58,683 nucleotides of DNA from an uncultured Eubacteriales bacterium (lineage in GTDB: Bacteria; Bacillota; Clostridia; Christensenellales; Aristaeellaceae): NCBI GenBank assembly GCA_902790525.1, contig CADASI010000035.1, positions 1 through 58,683 on the forward strand. Reading direction: 5' to 3'. The notes beneath the pieces are model-generated. The model worked only from the letters and a program-made list of their open reading frames with translations. It had not been told where the DNA came from and did not search any database. The first letter of the stretch is position 1; each line of letters begins with the position of its first letter. Position numbers and translations under genes: made by a program. Of the stretch, positions 36,582 to 46,381 are shown piece after piece.

Positions 36582-37220
36582 ATGCCTGAACGCGGCAGAC
36601 TGTTTGTCATCTCCGGTCCCGCGGGTGTGGGAAAGTCCGAAATCGTCAAGACGGTGCTGAAAAGACACCCGGACGTGTCGCTGTCCGTGTCCTGCACCAC
36701 CCGCGCGCCCCGTCCGGGCGAGGTGGACGGCGTGAGCTACCACTTCGTCTCCGACGCGCGCTTCGACGAGCTGGTCCGCCAGGACGCCTTCTACGAGTGG
36801 GCCCACGTCCACCAGAACCGCTACGGCACCCTCAAGCAGGTCGTACGGGACGAGCTGGACGCCGGGCGCGACCTGATCCTCGAAATCGACGTGCAGGGCT
36901 GTTTACAGGCCATGGCCCAGGACGACACCGTCACCGGCATATTCGTGTGCCCGCCCAGCCGGGAAAACCTCGAGGCGCGGCTTCGGCACCGCGGCACCGA
37001 GACGGAGGAGTCCATCCGCGTGCGGCTCAACAACGTGGCCAGGGAGTGCGCCACGGCCTACAAATACCACTACATCATCATCCACCAGGACTGGTCGGTG
37101 GAGCCCAACGCCCTGGAGATCGCGGCGGAGCAGGTCTACGCCGTCATCACCGCCCGGCGCCGGGAGCTTGAGAGCAACCGCGCCTTCCTGGATGAACTCA
37201 ACCGTTCCCTCAACGCTTAA
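36582..37220 (+). CDS. gmk: Guanylate kinase
   Basis: 212 residues; P-loop GPAGVGKS (12-19), the GMP-binding TTRAPRPGEVDGVSYHF and Lid residues are present. It phosphorylates GMP/dGMP to GDP/dGDP. The start at 36582 has AGGGGAG six bases upstream; an earlier ATG is within that ribosome site region. It sits between yicC and rpoZ, the usual Firmicute order. Confidence 0.96.
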   Translation: MPERGRLFVISGPAGVGKSEIVKTVLKRHPDVSLSVSCTTRAPRPGEVDGVSYHFVSDARFDELVRQDAFYEWAHVHQNRYGTLKQVVRDELDAGRDLILEIDVQGCLQAMAQDDTVTGIFVCPPSRENLEARLRHRGTETEESIRVRLNNVARECATAYKYHYIIIHQDWSVEPNALEIAAEQVYAVITARRRELESNRAFLDELNRSLNA

Positions 37221-37238
37221 TCAGGAGGTATATGCACT

Positions 37239-37457
37239 ATGATGACCGAACCCCCCATCGGCGAGCTGCTGGAAAAGGTGGATTGCCGCTACACGCTGGC
37301 CGTGGAGGCGTCCAAGCGCGCCCGCGAGCTGATCGGCGGCAGCCTGCCGCTGATCGACACCAAGGAGACCAAGCCCCTCTCCATCGCCATTGAGGAGATC
37401 AACCGCCGGCTGATCACCTACTCCCGCAATGAAGAGGCGGAGGATGACGAGATCTGA
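37239..37457 (+). CDS. rpoZ: DNA-directed RNA polymerase omega subunit
   Basis: 72 residues; the conserved core CRYTLAVEASKRARELIGG and the KPLSIAIEEI segment are clear. It stabilises the beta' subunit of RNA polymerase. AGGAGG lies 10 nt before the first ATG. It follows gmk by 18 bp. Confidence 0.94.
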   Translation: MMTEPPIGELLEKVDCRYTLAVEASKRARELIGGSLPLIDTKETKPLSIAIEEINRRLITYSRNEEAEDDEI

Positions 37458-37565
37458 CAGACGTCATCGAACTGAATAGCCGCGCGACAGGGCGAAAACC
37501 GACAAAAAACGTTGGCTTTCGCTTGTTGCACTGTTTACATTCCAAACGACAGGGAGGGCGGGAAA

Positions 37566-38753
37566 ATGCTCAAGGACAGGCGAATCGTGCTGGGCGTCAC
37601 CGGCGGCATCGCGGCCTACAAGGCGTGCGAGCTGGTGAGCCGTCTTACCAAGGCCGGGGCGCAGGTGCGGGTGGTGCTCACGGCGCACGCCGCGAAATTT
37701 GTGCCGCCGCTGACCTTCGAAACCCTGAGCGGCCAGCCCGCCTGCGTGGACACCTTCGCCCCCCGCTCCGAGATGGAGCACATCGCCCTGTCGAAGTGGG
37801 CGGAGCTGTTCGTGATCGCCCCGGCGACGGCCAACTGCCTGGCCAAGCTGGCGGGCGGCATCGCGGACGACCTGCTGTCCACCACGGCGCTGGCCATGAC
37901 CTGCCCGCTGCTCATCGCCCCGGCGATGAACGCCAACATGTACCGCCACCCCGCCACCCAGGCCAACCTGGCCACGCTGGCGGAGCGCGGCGCGCGCTTC
38001 GTCGGCCCGGCGCGGGGGCGTCTGGCCTGCGGCGACGACGACATCGGCCGCATGTCGGAGCCTCAGGAGATCGCGGAGGCGGCGTCCGCCCTGTTCGCGC
38101 CCCGGGATTTCGAGGGCGTGAGGGTGCTGGTCACGGCGGGCCCCACGGTGGAGCGCATCGACCCGGTGCGCTACATCACCAACCGCTCCACCGGCAAGAT
38201 GGGCTACGCCCTCGCCGAGGCCGCCCGGGACCGCGGCGCGCAGGTGACGCTGGTGTCCGGCCCGGTGCACCTTGAGAAGCCCGCGGGCGTGGAGGTGGTG
38301 GGCATCGAGTCCAGCGCCCAGCTCTGCGAGGCGGTGCTGTCCCGGGGCGACCAGGCCGACGTGGTGATCCAGGCCGCCGCCCCCGCCGACTTCCGCCCGG
38401 TGCGGGCGGCGTCGGGCAAGATCAAGAAGACCGGCGCGGGCATGACCCTCGAGCTTGAAAACACCACCGACATCGCCGCCGAGCTGGGTCGCCGCAAGCG
38501 CCCGGGCCAGGTGCTGGTGGCCTTTGCCGCCGAGACCGACGACGTGCTGGACAACGCCCGGGGCAAGCTGGACAGGAAAAACGCCGACATGGTGGTGGCC
38601 AACGACGTGTCCCGGAAGGACGCGGGCTTCGGCGTGGACACCAACACCGTGACGCTGATCACCCGCGACGACGCCCGGGAGCTGCCGCTTCAATCCAAGC
38701 GGGCGGTGGCCGACGGCATACTCGACCGGGTGGCCGAGCTGATGGGGCGCTGA
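37566..38753 (+). CDS. coaBC: Phosphopantothenoylcysteine decarboxylase/synthase
   Basis: 395 residues with two domains: the flavin-dependent CoaC half (GVTGGIAAYKACEL near the start, PAMNANMYRHPA in the middle) and the CTP-dependent CoaB half starting near 180 (VLVTAGPTVERIDPVRYI, NRSTGKMGYALAEAA, AAVADFRP-like AAAPADFRP, and the KIKK segment). It makes 4'-phosphopantetheine for coenzyme A. GGGAGGGCGGG precedes the ATG. It is followed one base later by priA. Confidence 0.96.
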   Translation: MLKDRRIVLGVTGGIAAYKACELVSRLTKAGAQVRVVLTAHAAKFVPPLTFETLSGQPACVDTFAPRSEMEHIALSKWAELFVIAPATANCLAKLAGGIADDLLSTTALAMTCPLLIAPAMNANMYRHPATQANLATLAERGARFVGPARGRLACGDDDIGRMSEPQEIAEAASALFAPRDFEGVRVLVTAGPTVERIDPVRYITNRSTGKMGYALAEAARDRGAQVTLVSGPVHLEKPAGVEVVGIESSAQLCEAVLSRGDQADVVIQAAAPADFRPVRAASGKIKKTGAGMTLELENTTDIAAELGRRKRPGQVLVAFAAETDDVLDNARGKLDRKNADMVVANDVSRKDAGFGVDTNTVTLITRDDARELPLQSKRAVADGILDRVAELMGR

Positions 38754-38754
38754 G

Positions 38755-40977
38755 ATGCGGTACGCGGAAGTGATCGTGGACCTGTCCGCCGAGGCGGTGG
38801 ACAGGCGCTTTACCTACGCCGTGCCCGAGGGCATGGCCCTCTCCCCCGGCATGCTGGTGACGGTGCCCTTCGGCCCGCGCACGCTGGACGGCTTCGTGAT
38901 CCGCCTGACGGACCAGTGCAATCTCGACCCGGAGAAGATCAAACCCGTGCTGCGCGCAGCCCGACAGGAGCCGGTGATCCTGCCGGACCTGATGGCGCTG
39001 GCCGACTGGATGCACAGGCGCTACCTGTGCAACCTGGTGGACGCCCTGCGGCTGATGATCCCCGCGGAGATGCGGGGCGGCCGGGTGCGGGAGAAGACCC
39101 TGCGCTACGCGCATCTGAAGCTCTCCCCGGAGGCGGTTGCCGGCTTCATCGAACAGCACCCGCGGGCGAAGAAGCAGATCGAGATCGTGCGTCGGCTCAC
39201 GGAGGGCGACATCGAGACCCCTCGGCTGGACAGCGGGGCGCTCAAGGCGCTCGTGGACAAGGGCGCGGTGGAGATCGTCGCCCATGAGGCGCGGCGCACG
39301 CCGCTGGCGCTGGCGGACGACGAACGCGCCCCCGACCCGGCGCTGATGCCGGGCCAGGCCATGGCCGTCGAAAAGCTGACGGCGGCGCTCTCGACCGGCG
39401 GGCGGTTCCTGCTGCACGGCGTCACCGGCAGCGGCAAGACCGAGGTGTACATCCGGCTGATCCGCGAGGCGCTCAGGCAGGGCAAAACCGCCGTGGTGCT
39501 GGTGCCGGAGATCGCGCTGACGCCCCAGATGGTGCGCTGGCTGCACGCCCGCTTCGGCGCGGACGCAGCGGTGCTGCACTCGGCGCTTTCGGCGGGCGAG
39601 CGCTTCGACGAGTGGCGGCGCATACGCTCCGGCGCGGCCCGGGTGGTCATCGGCGCGCGCAGCGCCATATTCGCGCCGCTTCAGAACATCGGCTGCATCA
39701 TCGTGGACGAGGAGCACGAGTCCAGCTACCAGTCCGACCGGCGGCCCCGCTACGATGCCAGGCAGATCGCCTGGCGGCGCGCGGCGGACCACAGCGCCGT
39801 GCTGGTGCTGGGCAGCGCCACGCCCTCCATCGACACCTACATGCGGGTCATGCCCGGGGTGCGCCCCGAGAACAAGCTGGAGCTGATCGAGCTCAAGCAG
39901 CGGGTCATGAACCGCCCGCTGCCGGAGGTCGAGCTGGTGGACATGCGCGGCGAGTTCGAGCGCGGCAACAGCTCCGTGTTCAGCGGCAGGCTGGCCCGGG
40001 CCCTGCGGGAATGCCTGGACGGCGGCCGTCAGGCCATGCTGTTCATCAACCGCCGGGGACACTCGTCGTTCGTGTCCTGCCGCAGGTGCGGCTACGTGGT
40101 CAAGTGCGACCAGTGCGACGTGTCCATGACCTACCACCGCGCCGGCGAGGCGCTCCGGTGCCACTACTGCGGCAGGACCATGCCCCCGCCCAGGACCTGC
40201 CCCAGCTGCGGCAGCGTGTACATCAAGTACTTCGGCGCGGGCACCCAGAAGGTGCAGGAGGAGGTCGCCCGGCTGTTCCCCGACGCCCGGGTGGGGCGCA
40301 TGGACATCGACACCACCCAGGGCAAGGACGCGCACCAGAAGATACTGGACGCCTTCCGCCGCGGCGACACCAACGTGCTGGTGGGCACCCAGATGATCGC
40401 CAAGGGGCTGGACTTCCCCAACGTGACGCTGGTGGGCGTGGTGGCCGCGGACATGACGCTCAACCTGCCGGACTACCGCAGCGTCGAGCGCACCTTCCAG
40501 CTCATCACCCAGGTGGCGGGCCGCGCGGGCCGCGCGGACGCGCCCGGGCGCGTGGTGGTGCAGACCTACGACCCGGAGCACTACGGCATCGCCTGCGCCG
40601 CCGCCCAGGACTACCGCGCCTTCTACACCCGGGAGGCCGCCAGCCGCAGGCTGGCCCTCTACCCGCCCTACACCGTCATCGCGCGGGTGGTGTTTTCCTC
40701 GAAGGAGGCCCGGAAGGCAGAGAATGCGGCGCGGGAGGCGGAGAGCGCCCTGCACCGGTATCTCGTCGAGACCGGGCAGGAGGCCGACGCGCTCCAGTGC
40801 CGCGCTTGCGAGGCCCCCATCGCCTTTCTGCGCAGCGAGCACCGCTGGCAGCTGTTCGTGAAGCTCTACTTCAAGGCCGACGTGGAGGCCGTGACCCGCA
40901 AAATGCAGGCCATCGCCGAGGCCGCGCCCGAGGGCGTGCGGGGCGAGCTGGAGGTCAATCCGGTGAACATGATATAA
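38755..40977 (+). CDS. priA: Primosomal replication restart helicase PriA
   Basis: 740 residues: an N-terminal 3'-end-binding domain, helicase core with Walker A GVTGSGKT (222-229), DEEH box ([11 protein letters not shown]), the zinc-binding cysteines from about residue 442 (CRRCGY, CDQCDV, CHYCGR, CPSCG) and the C-terminal motifs ([25 protein letters not shown]). It reloads the replisome at stalled forks. It begins one base after coaBC. Confidence 0.97.
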   Translation: MRYAEVIVDLSAEAVDRRFTYAVPEGMALSPGMLVTVPFGPRTLDGFVIRLTDQCNLDPEKIKPVLRAARQEPVILPDLMALADWMHRRYLCNLVDALRLMIPAEMRGGRVREKTLRYAHLKLSPEAVAGFIEQHPRAKKQIEIVRRLTEGDIETPRLDSGALKALVDKGAVEIVAHEARRTPLALADDERAPDPALMPGQAMAVEKLTAALSTGGRFLLHGVTGSGKTEVYIRLIREALRQGKTAVVLVPEIALTPQMVRWLHARFGADAAVLHSALSAGERFDEWRRIRSGAARVVIGARSAIFAPLQNIGCIIVDEEHESSYQSDRRPRYDARQIAWRRAADHSAVLVLGSATPSIDTYMRVMPGVRPENKLELIELKQRVMNRPLPEVELVDMRGEFERGNSSVFSGRLARALRECLDGGRQAMLFINRRGHSSFVSCRRCGYVVKCDQCDVSMTYHRAGEALRCHYCGRTMPPPRTCPSCGSVYIKYFGAGTQKVQEEVARLFPDARVGRMDIDTTQGKDAHQKILDAFRRGDTNVLVGTQMIAKGLDFPNVTLVGVVAADMTLNLPDYRSVERTFQLITQVAGRAGRADAPGRVVVQTYDPEHYGIACAAAQDYRAFYTREAASRRLALYPPYTVIARVVFSSKEARKAENAAREAESALHRYLVETGQEADALQCRACEAPIAFLRSEHRWQLFVKLYFKADVEAVTRKMQAIAEAAPEGVRGELEVNPVNMI

Positions 40978-40991
40978 AGGATGAGAAAAAA

Positions 40992-41489
40992 ATGGCAATT
41001 CGCAAGATCGTTGAAATGGGCAAGGACGACATACTGCGCAAGCGCGCGCGTCGGGTGGACAAATTCGACCGGCGGCTCCATCAGTTGCTGGAAGACATGG
41101 CCGACACCATGCTGGAGGCCGACGGCGTCGGGCTGGCCGCGCCGCAGGTGGGCATCCTCAAGCGCTGCTGCGTGATCGACGTGGGCGAAGGGCTGATCGA
41201 GCTGGTCAACCCGGAGATCCTCTGGACCGAGGGCGAGGTGGTGGACGTGGAGGGCTGCCTGTCCGTGCCCGGCCGCCGCTGCACCGTGGCGCGGCCCGAG
41301 AAGGTGCGGGTGCGCGCCCAGGACCGGAAGGGCAAGCATTTTGAAATCGAGGGCGAGGGCCTGCTGGCCCGGTGCCTGTGCCACGAGCTGGACCACCTGG
41401 ACGGGGTGCTGTACGTGGACAAGATGATCGAGGACGTCACCGACAAGCTGGAGGAGGAAGGGGAGGCGGCCGAGCCGCTCTCCGAATGA
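40992..41489 (+). CDS. def: Peptide deformylase, first copy
   Basis: 165 residues. The three deformylase motifs are intact: [10 protein letters not shown] (45-54), EGCLSVP (87-93, metal ligand C89... C in EGCLS) and CHELDHLDG (130-138, metal His pair and catalytic Glu132). It removes the formyl group from new N-terminal methionines. AAAGGA lies upstream of the ATG. It is followed, after 3 bp, by a second deformylase that aligns with it without gaps. About 109 of the first 150 residues are identical by my hand count. Confidence 0.95.
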   Translation: MAIRKIVEMGKDDILRKRARRVDKFDRRLHQLLEDMADTMLEADGVGLAAPQVGILKRCCVIDVGEGLIELVNPEILWTEGEVVDVEGCLSVPGRRCTVARPEKVRVRAQDRKGKHFEIEGEGLLARCLCHELDHLDGVLYVDKMIEDVTDKLEEEGEAAEPLSE

Positions 41490-41492
41490 GCC

Positions 41493-41981
41493 ATGGCAAT
41501 CAGAAGCATCAGGATCATCGATCAGGACGACGTTCTGCGCAAGCACGCGCGGAAGGTGGAGAAATTCGACGAACGGCTGCACACGCTGCTTGGCGACATG
41601 GCCGAGACCATGGCGGCGGGCAACGGCGTGGGGCTGGCCGCGCCGCAGGTGGGCGTGCTCAAGCGCTGCTGCGTGGTCGACGTGGGCGACGGGCTGATCG
41701 AGCTGGTCAACCCGGAGATCGTGTCCCGGGAGGGCGAGGTCACCGTCATCGAGGGCTGCCTGTCCGTGCCGGACCGCGCGGGCAAGGTGGTGCGCCCGGA
41801 GAAGGTGAAGGTCAGAGCCCAGGACCGAAACGGCGAACCCATCGAGGTCGAGGGCGAGGGCCTGCTGGCCGTGTGCCTGTGCCACGAGCTCGACCACCTG
41901 GACGGCATACTCTACGTGGACAAGATGATCGAGGACGCCACCGAGGAGATGCGTCAGAAGAGCGGAGGCGATGCGCAATGA
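41493..41981 (+). CDS. def: Peptide deformylase, tandem second copy
   Basis: 162 residues; it has the same three motifs at the same positions as the copy upstream ([26 protein letters not shown]), so both are probably active. The C-terminal tails differ. Its stop overlaps the fmt start (ATGA), so it is coupled to the formyltransferase gene. Tandem def copies are uncommon and suggest a local duplication. Confidence 0.95.
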   Translation: MAIRSIRIIDQDDVLRKHARKVEKFDERLHTLLGDMAETMAAGNGVGLAAPQVGVLKRCCVVDVGDGLIELVNPEIVSREGEVTVIEGCLSVPDRAGKVVRPEKVKVRAQDRNGEPIEVEGEGLLAVCLCHELDHLDGILYVDKMIEDATEEMRQKSGGDAQ

Positions 41982-42928
41982 CCCGCGTGGTCTTCATGGG
42001 CACCCCGGAGTTCGCGGTGCCGTCGCTAAAGGCGCTGTGCGACGCGGGCTACAACGTGGTCGGCGTGTTCACCCAGCCGGACCGTCCCGCGGGCCGCGGC
42101 AGGAAGCTGACCGCCTGCCCGGTGAAGCTCGAGGCGCTCGGGCGCGGGCTGCCGGTGTATCAGTTTGAAAAGGTCAAGGCCCCCGAGGGCGTGGCGCAGC
42201 TGAAGGCGCTTCAGCCGGACGTGATGGTCACCGCCGCCTTCGGGCAGATCCTCACCCGGGAGATATTGGACATCCCGACCCACGGCACCGTGAACGTGCA
42301 CGCCTCGCTGCTGCCTAAGCACCGCGGCTCCGCCCCCATCAACTGGTGCATACTGAACGGCGATAAGGAGGCCGGGGTCACCCTGATGCTCACCGACGTC
42401 GGCATCGACACCGGCGACATGCTGGCCTCCCGCGCCACCCCCGTCGGCGCGCTGGAGACCGCCGGGGAACTGACCGAACGGCTCTCCGAACTGGGCGCGG
42501 AACTGCTTCGCGAGACGCTGCCGAGGTATCTGGCCGGGGAGATCGTCCCTCAAAAGCAGGACGAGGCCCTGTCCAGCTACGAGCCCATGCTCAAAAAGGA
42601 GATGGGCGAGATCGACTGGACCCGGGACGCGCAGTTGATCGCCAACCAGGTGCGCGGGCTGAACCCCTGGCCCTGCGCGGCCACCGGCATGGCCGGCGGG
42701 CAGCTGAAAATCACCCTGGCGCGGGCCGTCGAGACCGATTCCGACGCCGCCCCCGGCACGGTGATCACCGCCTCCCCGAAGGCGGGGCTGGTGGTGAAGT
42801 GCGGCGCGGGCGCGCTGGAGGTCCTGGAGATGCAGGCCCCCGGCGCAAAGCGCATGGCGGCGAAGGCCTATCTGGCGGGCAAGCGGATCGACGAGGGCAG
42901 CGCCTTCGGAAAGGATGTCGAGGCATGA
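41978..42928 (+). CDS. fmt: Methionyl-tRNA formyltransferase
   Basis: 316 residues; N-terminal VVFMGTPEFAVPSL, the folate/active site segments NVHASLLPKHRGSAPINW and ITLMLTDVGIDTGDML-like region, and a C-terminal OB-like domain. It formylates initiator Met-tRNA. Its start overlaps the second def by 4 bp and its stop overlaps rsmB by 4 bp (ATGA). GGAGG lies 9 nt upstream. Confidence 0.96.
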   Translation: MTRVVFMGTPEFAVPSLKALCDAGYNVVGVFTQPDRPAGRGRKLTACPVKLEALGRGLPVYQFEKVKAPEGVAQLKALQPDVMVTAAFGQILTREILDIPTHGTVNVHASLLPKHRGSAPINWCILNGDKEAGVTLMLTDVGIDTGDMLASRATPVGALETAGELTERLSELGAELLRETLPRYLAGEIVPQKQDEALSSYEPMLKKEMGEIDWTRDAQLIANQVRGLNPWPCAATGMAGGQLKITLARAVETDSDAAPGTVITASPKAGLVVKCGAGALEVLEMQAPGAKRMAAKAYLAGKRIDEGSAFGKDVEA

Positions 42929-44397
42929 ACAACCGACAGGATCGCGACCATCGTCCCGGGGTGGGCGACCATCGCCCCGGTAAGGGAGGACTACGGGGTG
43001 GCGGTGTATCAAAAGGCGGCTTCAGGGGTGGTCGAAAGCAGCCTCCGAAGCCGATGGGCCCCTCCCCCCGGCAGGTGGCCTTGAAGGCCCTCCAGGACGT
43101 GATGCGGGACGACGCCTACGCCGCCCAGGCGCTGGACCGGCAGCTCGGGGCCGCGCGGCTCTCCGCGGAGGACCGCCGCCTGGCCGCCAGCCTGTTCTAC
43201 TTCGCGGTGGAGAACCGGCTTTACATCGAGACCATGCTCGGCCGGTTCATGGAGGCCAAGCCCGAGCCCGTGGTGAACGACATACTGCACGTCGCCGCGG
43301 CGCAGCTTTTGTTCATGGACCGCGTGCCCGACCACGCGGCGGTGGACGAGGCCGTCAAGCAGGTGCGCGCCGCGGGCCGCGAGGGTCTGACCGGGCTGGT
43401 GAACGCCGTGCTGCGCAACCTGATCAGGGCGCGGGACGCCGGGGATCTGACCCTGCCCGACCGCAAGACCGAGCCGACAGCGTGGCTGTCGGTAAAGCAC
43501 TCGCTTTCCCCGGTGATCGCCGATAAGCTGATCGCCGCCTACGGCCTCGACACAGCCGAACAGATCGCCGCCTGCCGCGGCGAGGGAAGGACGGTCACCG
43601 TCCGCCCCAACCGCATGCGCCTGGACGCCGCCGCCTTTGAAAAGTGGCTGGACGCGCAGCATTACGCCTGGCGGCGGGGCATCGTCGAAGACGCCTATGT
43701 GCTCTCCGACGCGGGCAACCTGGCCGACACCGACGGCTACCGCCGGGGCTTCTTCTCCATACAGGGTGAAAGCGCCATGCTGGCGGCGCTGGCCGTGGGC
43801 GCGAGGCCCGGCATGCAGATTTTGGACGCCTGCGCGGCCCCCGGCGGCAAGACCTGCCTGATGGCCGAGCGCATGGCGGGCGCGGGCCGCGTGTTCGCCT
43901 GGGACGTGCACGAGCACCGGGTGCAGCTCATACGCGCCGCCGCCCGGCGGCTGGGGCTGGACAACGTGCGCGCCACGGTGTACGACGCCCGCATGCCCAT
44001 GGAGAGCGCGCGGCTGACCATGGACGCCGTGCTGGTGGACGCCCCCTGCTCCGGGCTGGGCGTCATCGCCGAAAAGCCGGACATCAAGTACCGGGTCAAC
44101 GCCGAGACCCTCGCGGCGCTGCCGCCCCTCCAGCGGGACATTTTAAACGCCTGCGCCCGGGCGGTGAAGGTGGGCGGGCGGCTGGTCTATGCCACCTGCA
44201 CGCTGCTGCCCGAGGAAAATGAAGATCGGGTCAGGGCGTTCCTGGCCGATCATCCCGAGTTTGAGCCCGACCCCGACGACGGCTGGCTGCCCGACGCGCT
44301 GAAGCCCCGCCTTGAGGGCGGCATGATACAGATCCTCCCCCACCGGGACGGCATCGAGGGCTTCTTCATCGCGCGGATGATCAGAAGGGGCGTGTGA
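42925..44397 (+). CDS. rsmB: 16S rRNA m5C967 methyltransferase RsmB with basic N-terminal extension
   Basis: 490 residues. From about residue 47: the NusB-like domain (SPRQVALKALQDVMRDDAY), then the SAM methyltransferase (DACAAPGGKTCLMAERM, DAPCSGLGVIAEKPD with catalytic Cys, YATCTLLPEENE). The first roughly 45 residues are an Arg/Gly-rich, low-complexity extension (HRPG twice, GGGV, GGFRGGRK) that is not part of the usual family. The start overlaps fmt by 4 bp. An internal start near the NusB-like domain lacks an obvious ribosome site. Confidence 0.93.
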   Translation: MNNRQDRDHRPGVGDHRPGKGGLRGGGVSKGGFRGGRKQPPKPMGPSPRQVALKALQDVMRDDAYAAQALDRQLGAARLSAEDRRLAASLFYFAVENRLYIETMLGRFMEAKPEPVVNDILHVAAAQLLFMDRVPDHAAVDEAVKQVRAAGREGLTGLVNAVLRNLIRARDAGDLTLPDRKTEPTAWLSVKHSLSPVIADKLIAAYGLDTAEQIAACRGEGRTVTVRPNRMRLDAAAFEKWLDAQHYAWRRGIVEDAYVLSDAGNLADTDGYRRGFFSIQGESAMLAALAVGARPGMQILDACAAPGGKTCLMAERMAGAGRVFAWDVHEHRVQLIRAAARRLGLDNVRATVYDARMPMESARLTMDAVLVDAPCSGLGVIAEKPDIKYRVNAETLAALPPLQRDILNACARAVKVGGRLVYATCTLLPEENEDRVRAFLADHPEFEPDPDDGWLPDALKPRLEGGMIQILPHRDGIEGFFIARMIRRGV

Positions 44398-45449
44398 CGG
44401 TGGAGCGCATACAACTGCTGGGGCTGAACCATGACGAGCTCCTGGGCTTCGTATTAAACGACCTGAACGAGAGCAAGTTCCGGGCCAAACAGATTCGGGA
44501 GTGGCTCAACCGTGGGGCGTCCATCGACGAGATGACCAACCTCTCCGCGGCGCTTCGGGCAAAGCTGAACGCAATCGCGGTGGCGAACCCGGTGCGCATA
44601 CTGGAATCCTACCGGTCGAAGATCGACGAGACCGAGAAATTCCTCTACGCGCTCACGGACGGCAACCTGATCGAGGGCGTGGTGATGCGCTACCACCACG
44701 GCGACACGCTGTGCGTGTCCACCCAGGTGGGCTGCCGGATGGGCTGCGCTTTCTGCGCCTCGACGCTGGAGGGCCGGGTGCGCAACCTGACGCCGGGCGA
44801 GATCCTGGGCCAGGTGGCCGCCGCCAACCGGCACATCCACGATCAGGACCCCGAGCGCCGGGTGCACAACATCGTGCTGATGGGCTCCGGCGAGCCGCTG
44901 GACAACTACGACAACGTGGTGAAATTCCTGCATCTCGTCAACGACCCGGAGGGCTTCAACATCTCCCTGCGCAACGTGTCGCTGTCCACCTGCGGGCTGG
45001 TACCGAGGATGTACGACTTCGCCAAAGAGGGCCTGCCGGTGACGCTTTCGCTGTCGCTGCACGCGCCCAACGACGAGGTGCGCCGGAAGATCATGCCCGT
45101 GGCCAACGCCTACCCCTACGGCGAGGTCATCGCCGCCTGCCGCAACTACGTGGAAAAGACCGGGCGGCGGGTGATCTTCGAGTACGCGCTCATCAAAGAT
45201 GTCAACTGCGACGTCAAACAGGCCGAGGAGCTCGCCCGCCGACTCCGTGGCCTCCAGTGCCACGTGAACCTGATCCCCCTAAACGACGTGAAGGAGCGCA
45301 ACCTGCGCGCCCCGTCCAGGCAGGACGTGGACGCCTTCCTCAAGCGCCTCACCCTCAAGAATATCTCCGCCACCGTCCGACGCGAGATGGGCGCGGATAT
45401 CGAGGGCGCGTGCGGACAGCTCAGAAGGAAGGTACTTGATTTGAATTAG
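44394..45449 (+). CDS. rlmN: 23S rRNA (adenine-2503)-C2 methyltransferase RlmN
   Basis: 351 residues, a radical SAM enzyme that also modifies tRNA. The cluster motif CRMGCAFC (C114, C118, C121) is intact, with MGSGEPLDNYDNV and the active-site Cys in the LSTCGLVP and C-terminal regions. The GTG start overlaps rsmB; a second GTG six bases later is possible. Its stop TAG is contributed by the first unit of the heptad-repeat element that follows. Confidence 0.95.
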   Translation: MTVERIQLLGLNHDELLGFVLNDLNESKFRAKQIREWLNRGASIDEMTNLSAALRAKLNAIAVANPVRILESYRSKIDETEKFLYALTDGNLIEGVVMRYHHGDTLCVSTQVGCRMGCAFCASTLEGRVRNLTPGEILGQVAAANRHIHDQDPERRVHNIVLMGSGEPLDNYDNVVKFLHLVNDPEGFNISLRNVSLSTCGLVPRMYDFAKEGLPVTLSLSLHAPNDEVRRKIMPVANAYPYGEVIAACRNYVEKTGRRVIFEYALIKDVNCDVKQAEELARRLRGLQCHVNLIPLNDVKERNLRAPSRQDVDAFLKRLTLKNISATVRREMGADIEGACGQLRRKVLDLN

Positions 45450-45638
45450 GAATTGGGAATGAGGAATTAGGAATTAAAGAATGCCCGAAACCCACCGTAG
45501 ACGCGGACGCCAATAATGGCGTCCCTACGGATATGCCGCGCCGCACCGGGCAACTCAACTCCTAATTCCTAATTCCTAATTCCTAATTCCTAACTCCTAA
45601 CTCCACACTCCACTCTCCACACTCCACTCTCCACTCTC
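45443..45638. repeat. Inverted heptad-repeat element 2 (rlmN-phosphatase gap)
   Basis: The left arm consists of GGAATTA-type 7-bp units (45449-45476, preceded by a half unit). The right arm has ten full units in strict period 7 (45563-45632: four TAATTCC, two TAACTCC, then alternating ACACTCC and ACTCTCC) plus a partial one. The core has a hairpin: CCGTAG/CTACGG outer (45495-45500, 45525-45530) and GGACGCC/GGCGTCC inner around an AATAAT loop. The element begins in the rlmN stop codon and ends 4 nt before the next ribosome site. Confidence 0.85.
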
Positions 45639-45655
45639 TTTCGGAGGTTTTGCGC

Positions 45656-46381
45656 ATGAAAGTCTACTCTATGACGGATATCGGCCGGGTGCGCCAGTTG
45701 AACGAGGATTCGTGCTATCAGCCCGCGCGGGGCGAGCGCTTCTGCGCCGTGGCGGACGGCATGGGCGGCCACAACGCCGGGGAGGTCGCCAGCGCGCTGG
45801 CGGTCAACACGTTTGCGGACTACATGCGCGGGGTGGAGCGGATCACGGCGGAGGCCCTGCGCGCCGCGGTGGCCCGGGCCAACGACGCGGTCTACCGGGC
45901 CAGCCAGGAGTCCGACGAGGTCAGCGGCATGGGCACCACCTTCTCGGCGCTGGGCATGGAGGGCAGCACCGCCTTCATCGCCCACGTCGGGGATTCCCGG
46001 GTCTACCTGGTGCGGCGCGGGGCGCTGATGCAGGTGACCATCGACCACACGCTGGTGGAGGAGATGGTGTTAAAGGGCCTGATCACCGTGCGCGAGGCCC
46101 GGGTGCACCCCAAGCGCAACATCATCACCCGCGCCCTGGGCACCGAGCCCCGGGTGGAGATCGACACGCTCCAGCTCGACCTTCGGGCGGGGGACGTGTT
46201 CTTCCTGTGCTCCGACGGGCTGACCAACCACGTGCCCGAGCGGGAAATACTGCGCGCCGTACTGAACGACATGGACTGGCAGGAGAAGCTGCGCCATCTG
46301 ATCGGCATCGCGCTGGAGGACGGCGGGCCGGACAACATCACCGCGATGTTCGCGATCTATGAGGAGGCGGACGGCCGATGA
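45656..46381 (+). CDS. PP2C-type protein phosphatase
   Basis: 241 residues. PP2C motifs are clear: RQLNEDS, ADGMGGHNAGE, SGMGTTFS, HVGDSRVYLVRRG, FFLCSDGLTNHV and DGGPDNIT with metal-binding Asp residues. It reverses phosphorylation by the PASTA kinase encoded downstream (4-bp overlap), the standard Stp/PrpC-PknB pair in Gram-positives. CGGAGG lies 9 nt before ATG 45656. It follows repeat element 2. Confidence 0.95.
   Translation: MKVYSMTDIGRVRQLNEDSCYQPARGERFCAVADGMGGHNAGEVASALAVNTFADYMRGVERITAEALRAAVARANDAVYRASQESDEVSGMGTTFSALGMEGSTAFIAHVGDSRVYLVRRGALMQVTIDHTLVEEMVLKGLITVREARVHPKRNIITRALGTEPRVEIDTLQLDLRAGDVFFLCSDGLTNHVPEREILRAVLNDMDWQEKLRHLIGIALEDGGPDNITAMFAIYEEADGR

Noticed and set aside
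37480-37530. Hairpin between rpoZ and coaBC as a terminator
   Set aside because: GCGAAAACC can pair imperfectly with GGCTTTCGC, but no T run follows.
38659-40998. A 779-codon open frame opposite priA
   Set aside because: Same cause: a shadow of a GC-rich gene with no recognisable domain or ribosome site.
44906-45106. Short antisense frames within rlmN and other housekeeping genes
   Set aside because: They lie wholly inside conserved genes, have no ribosome sites and match nothing known.
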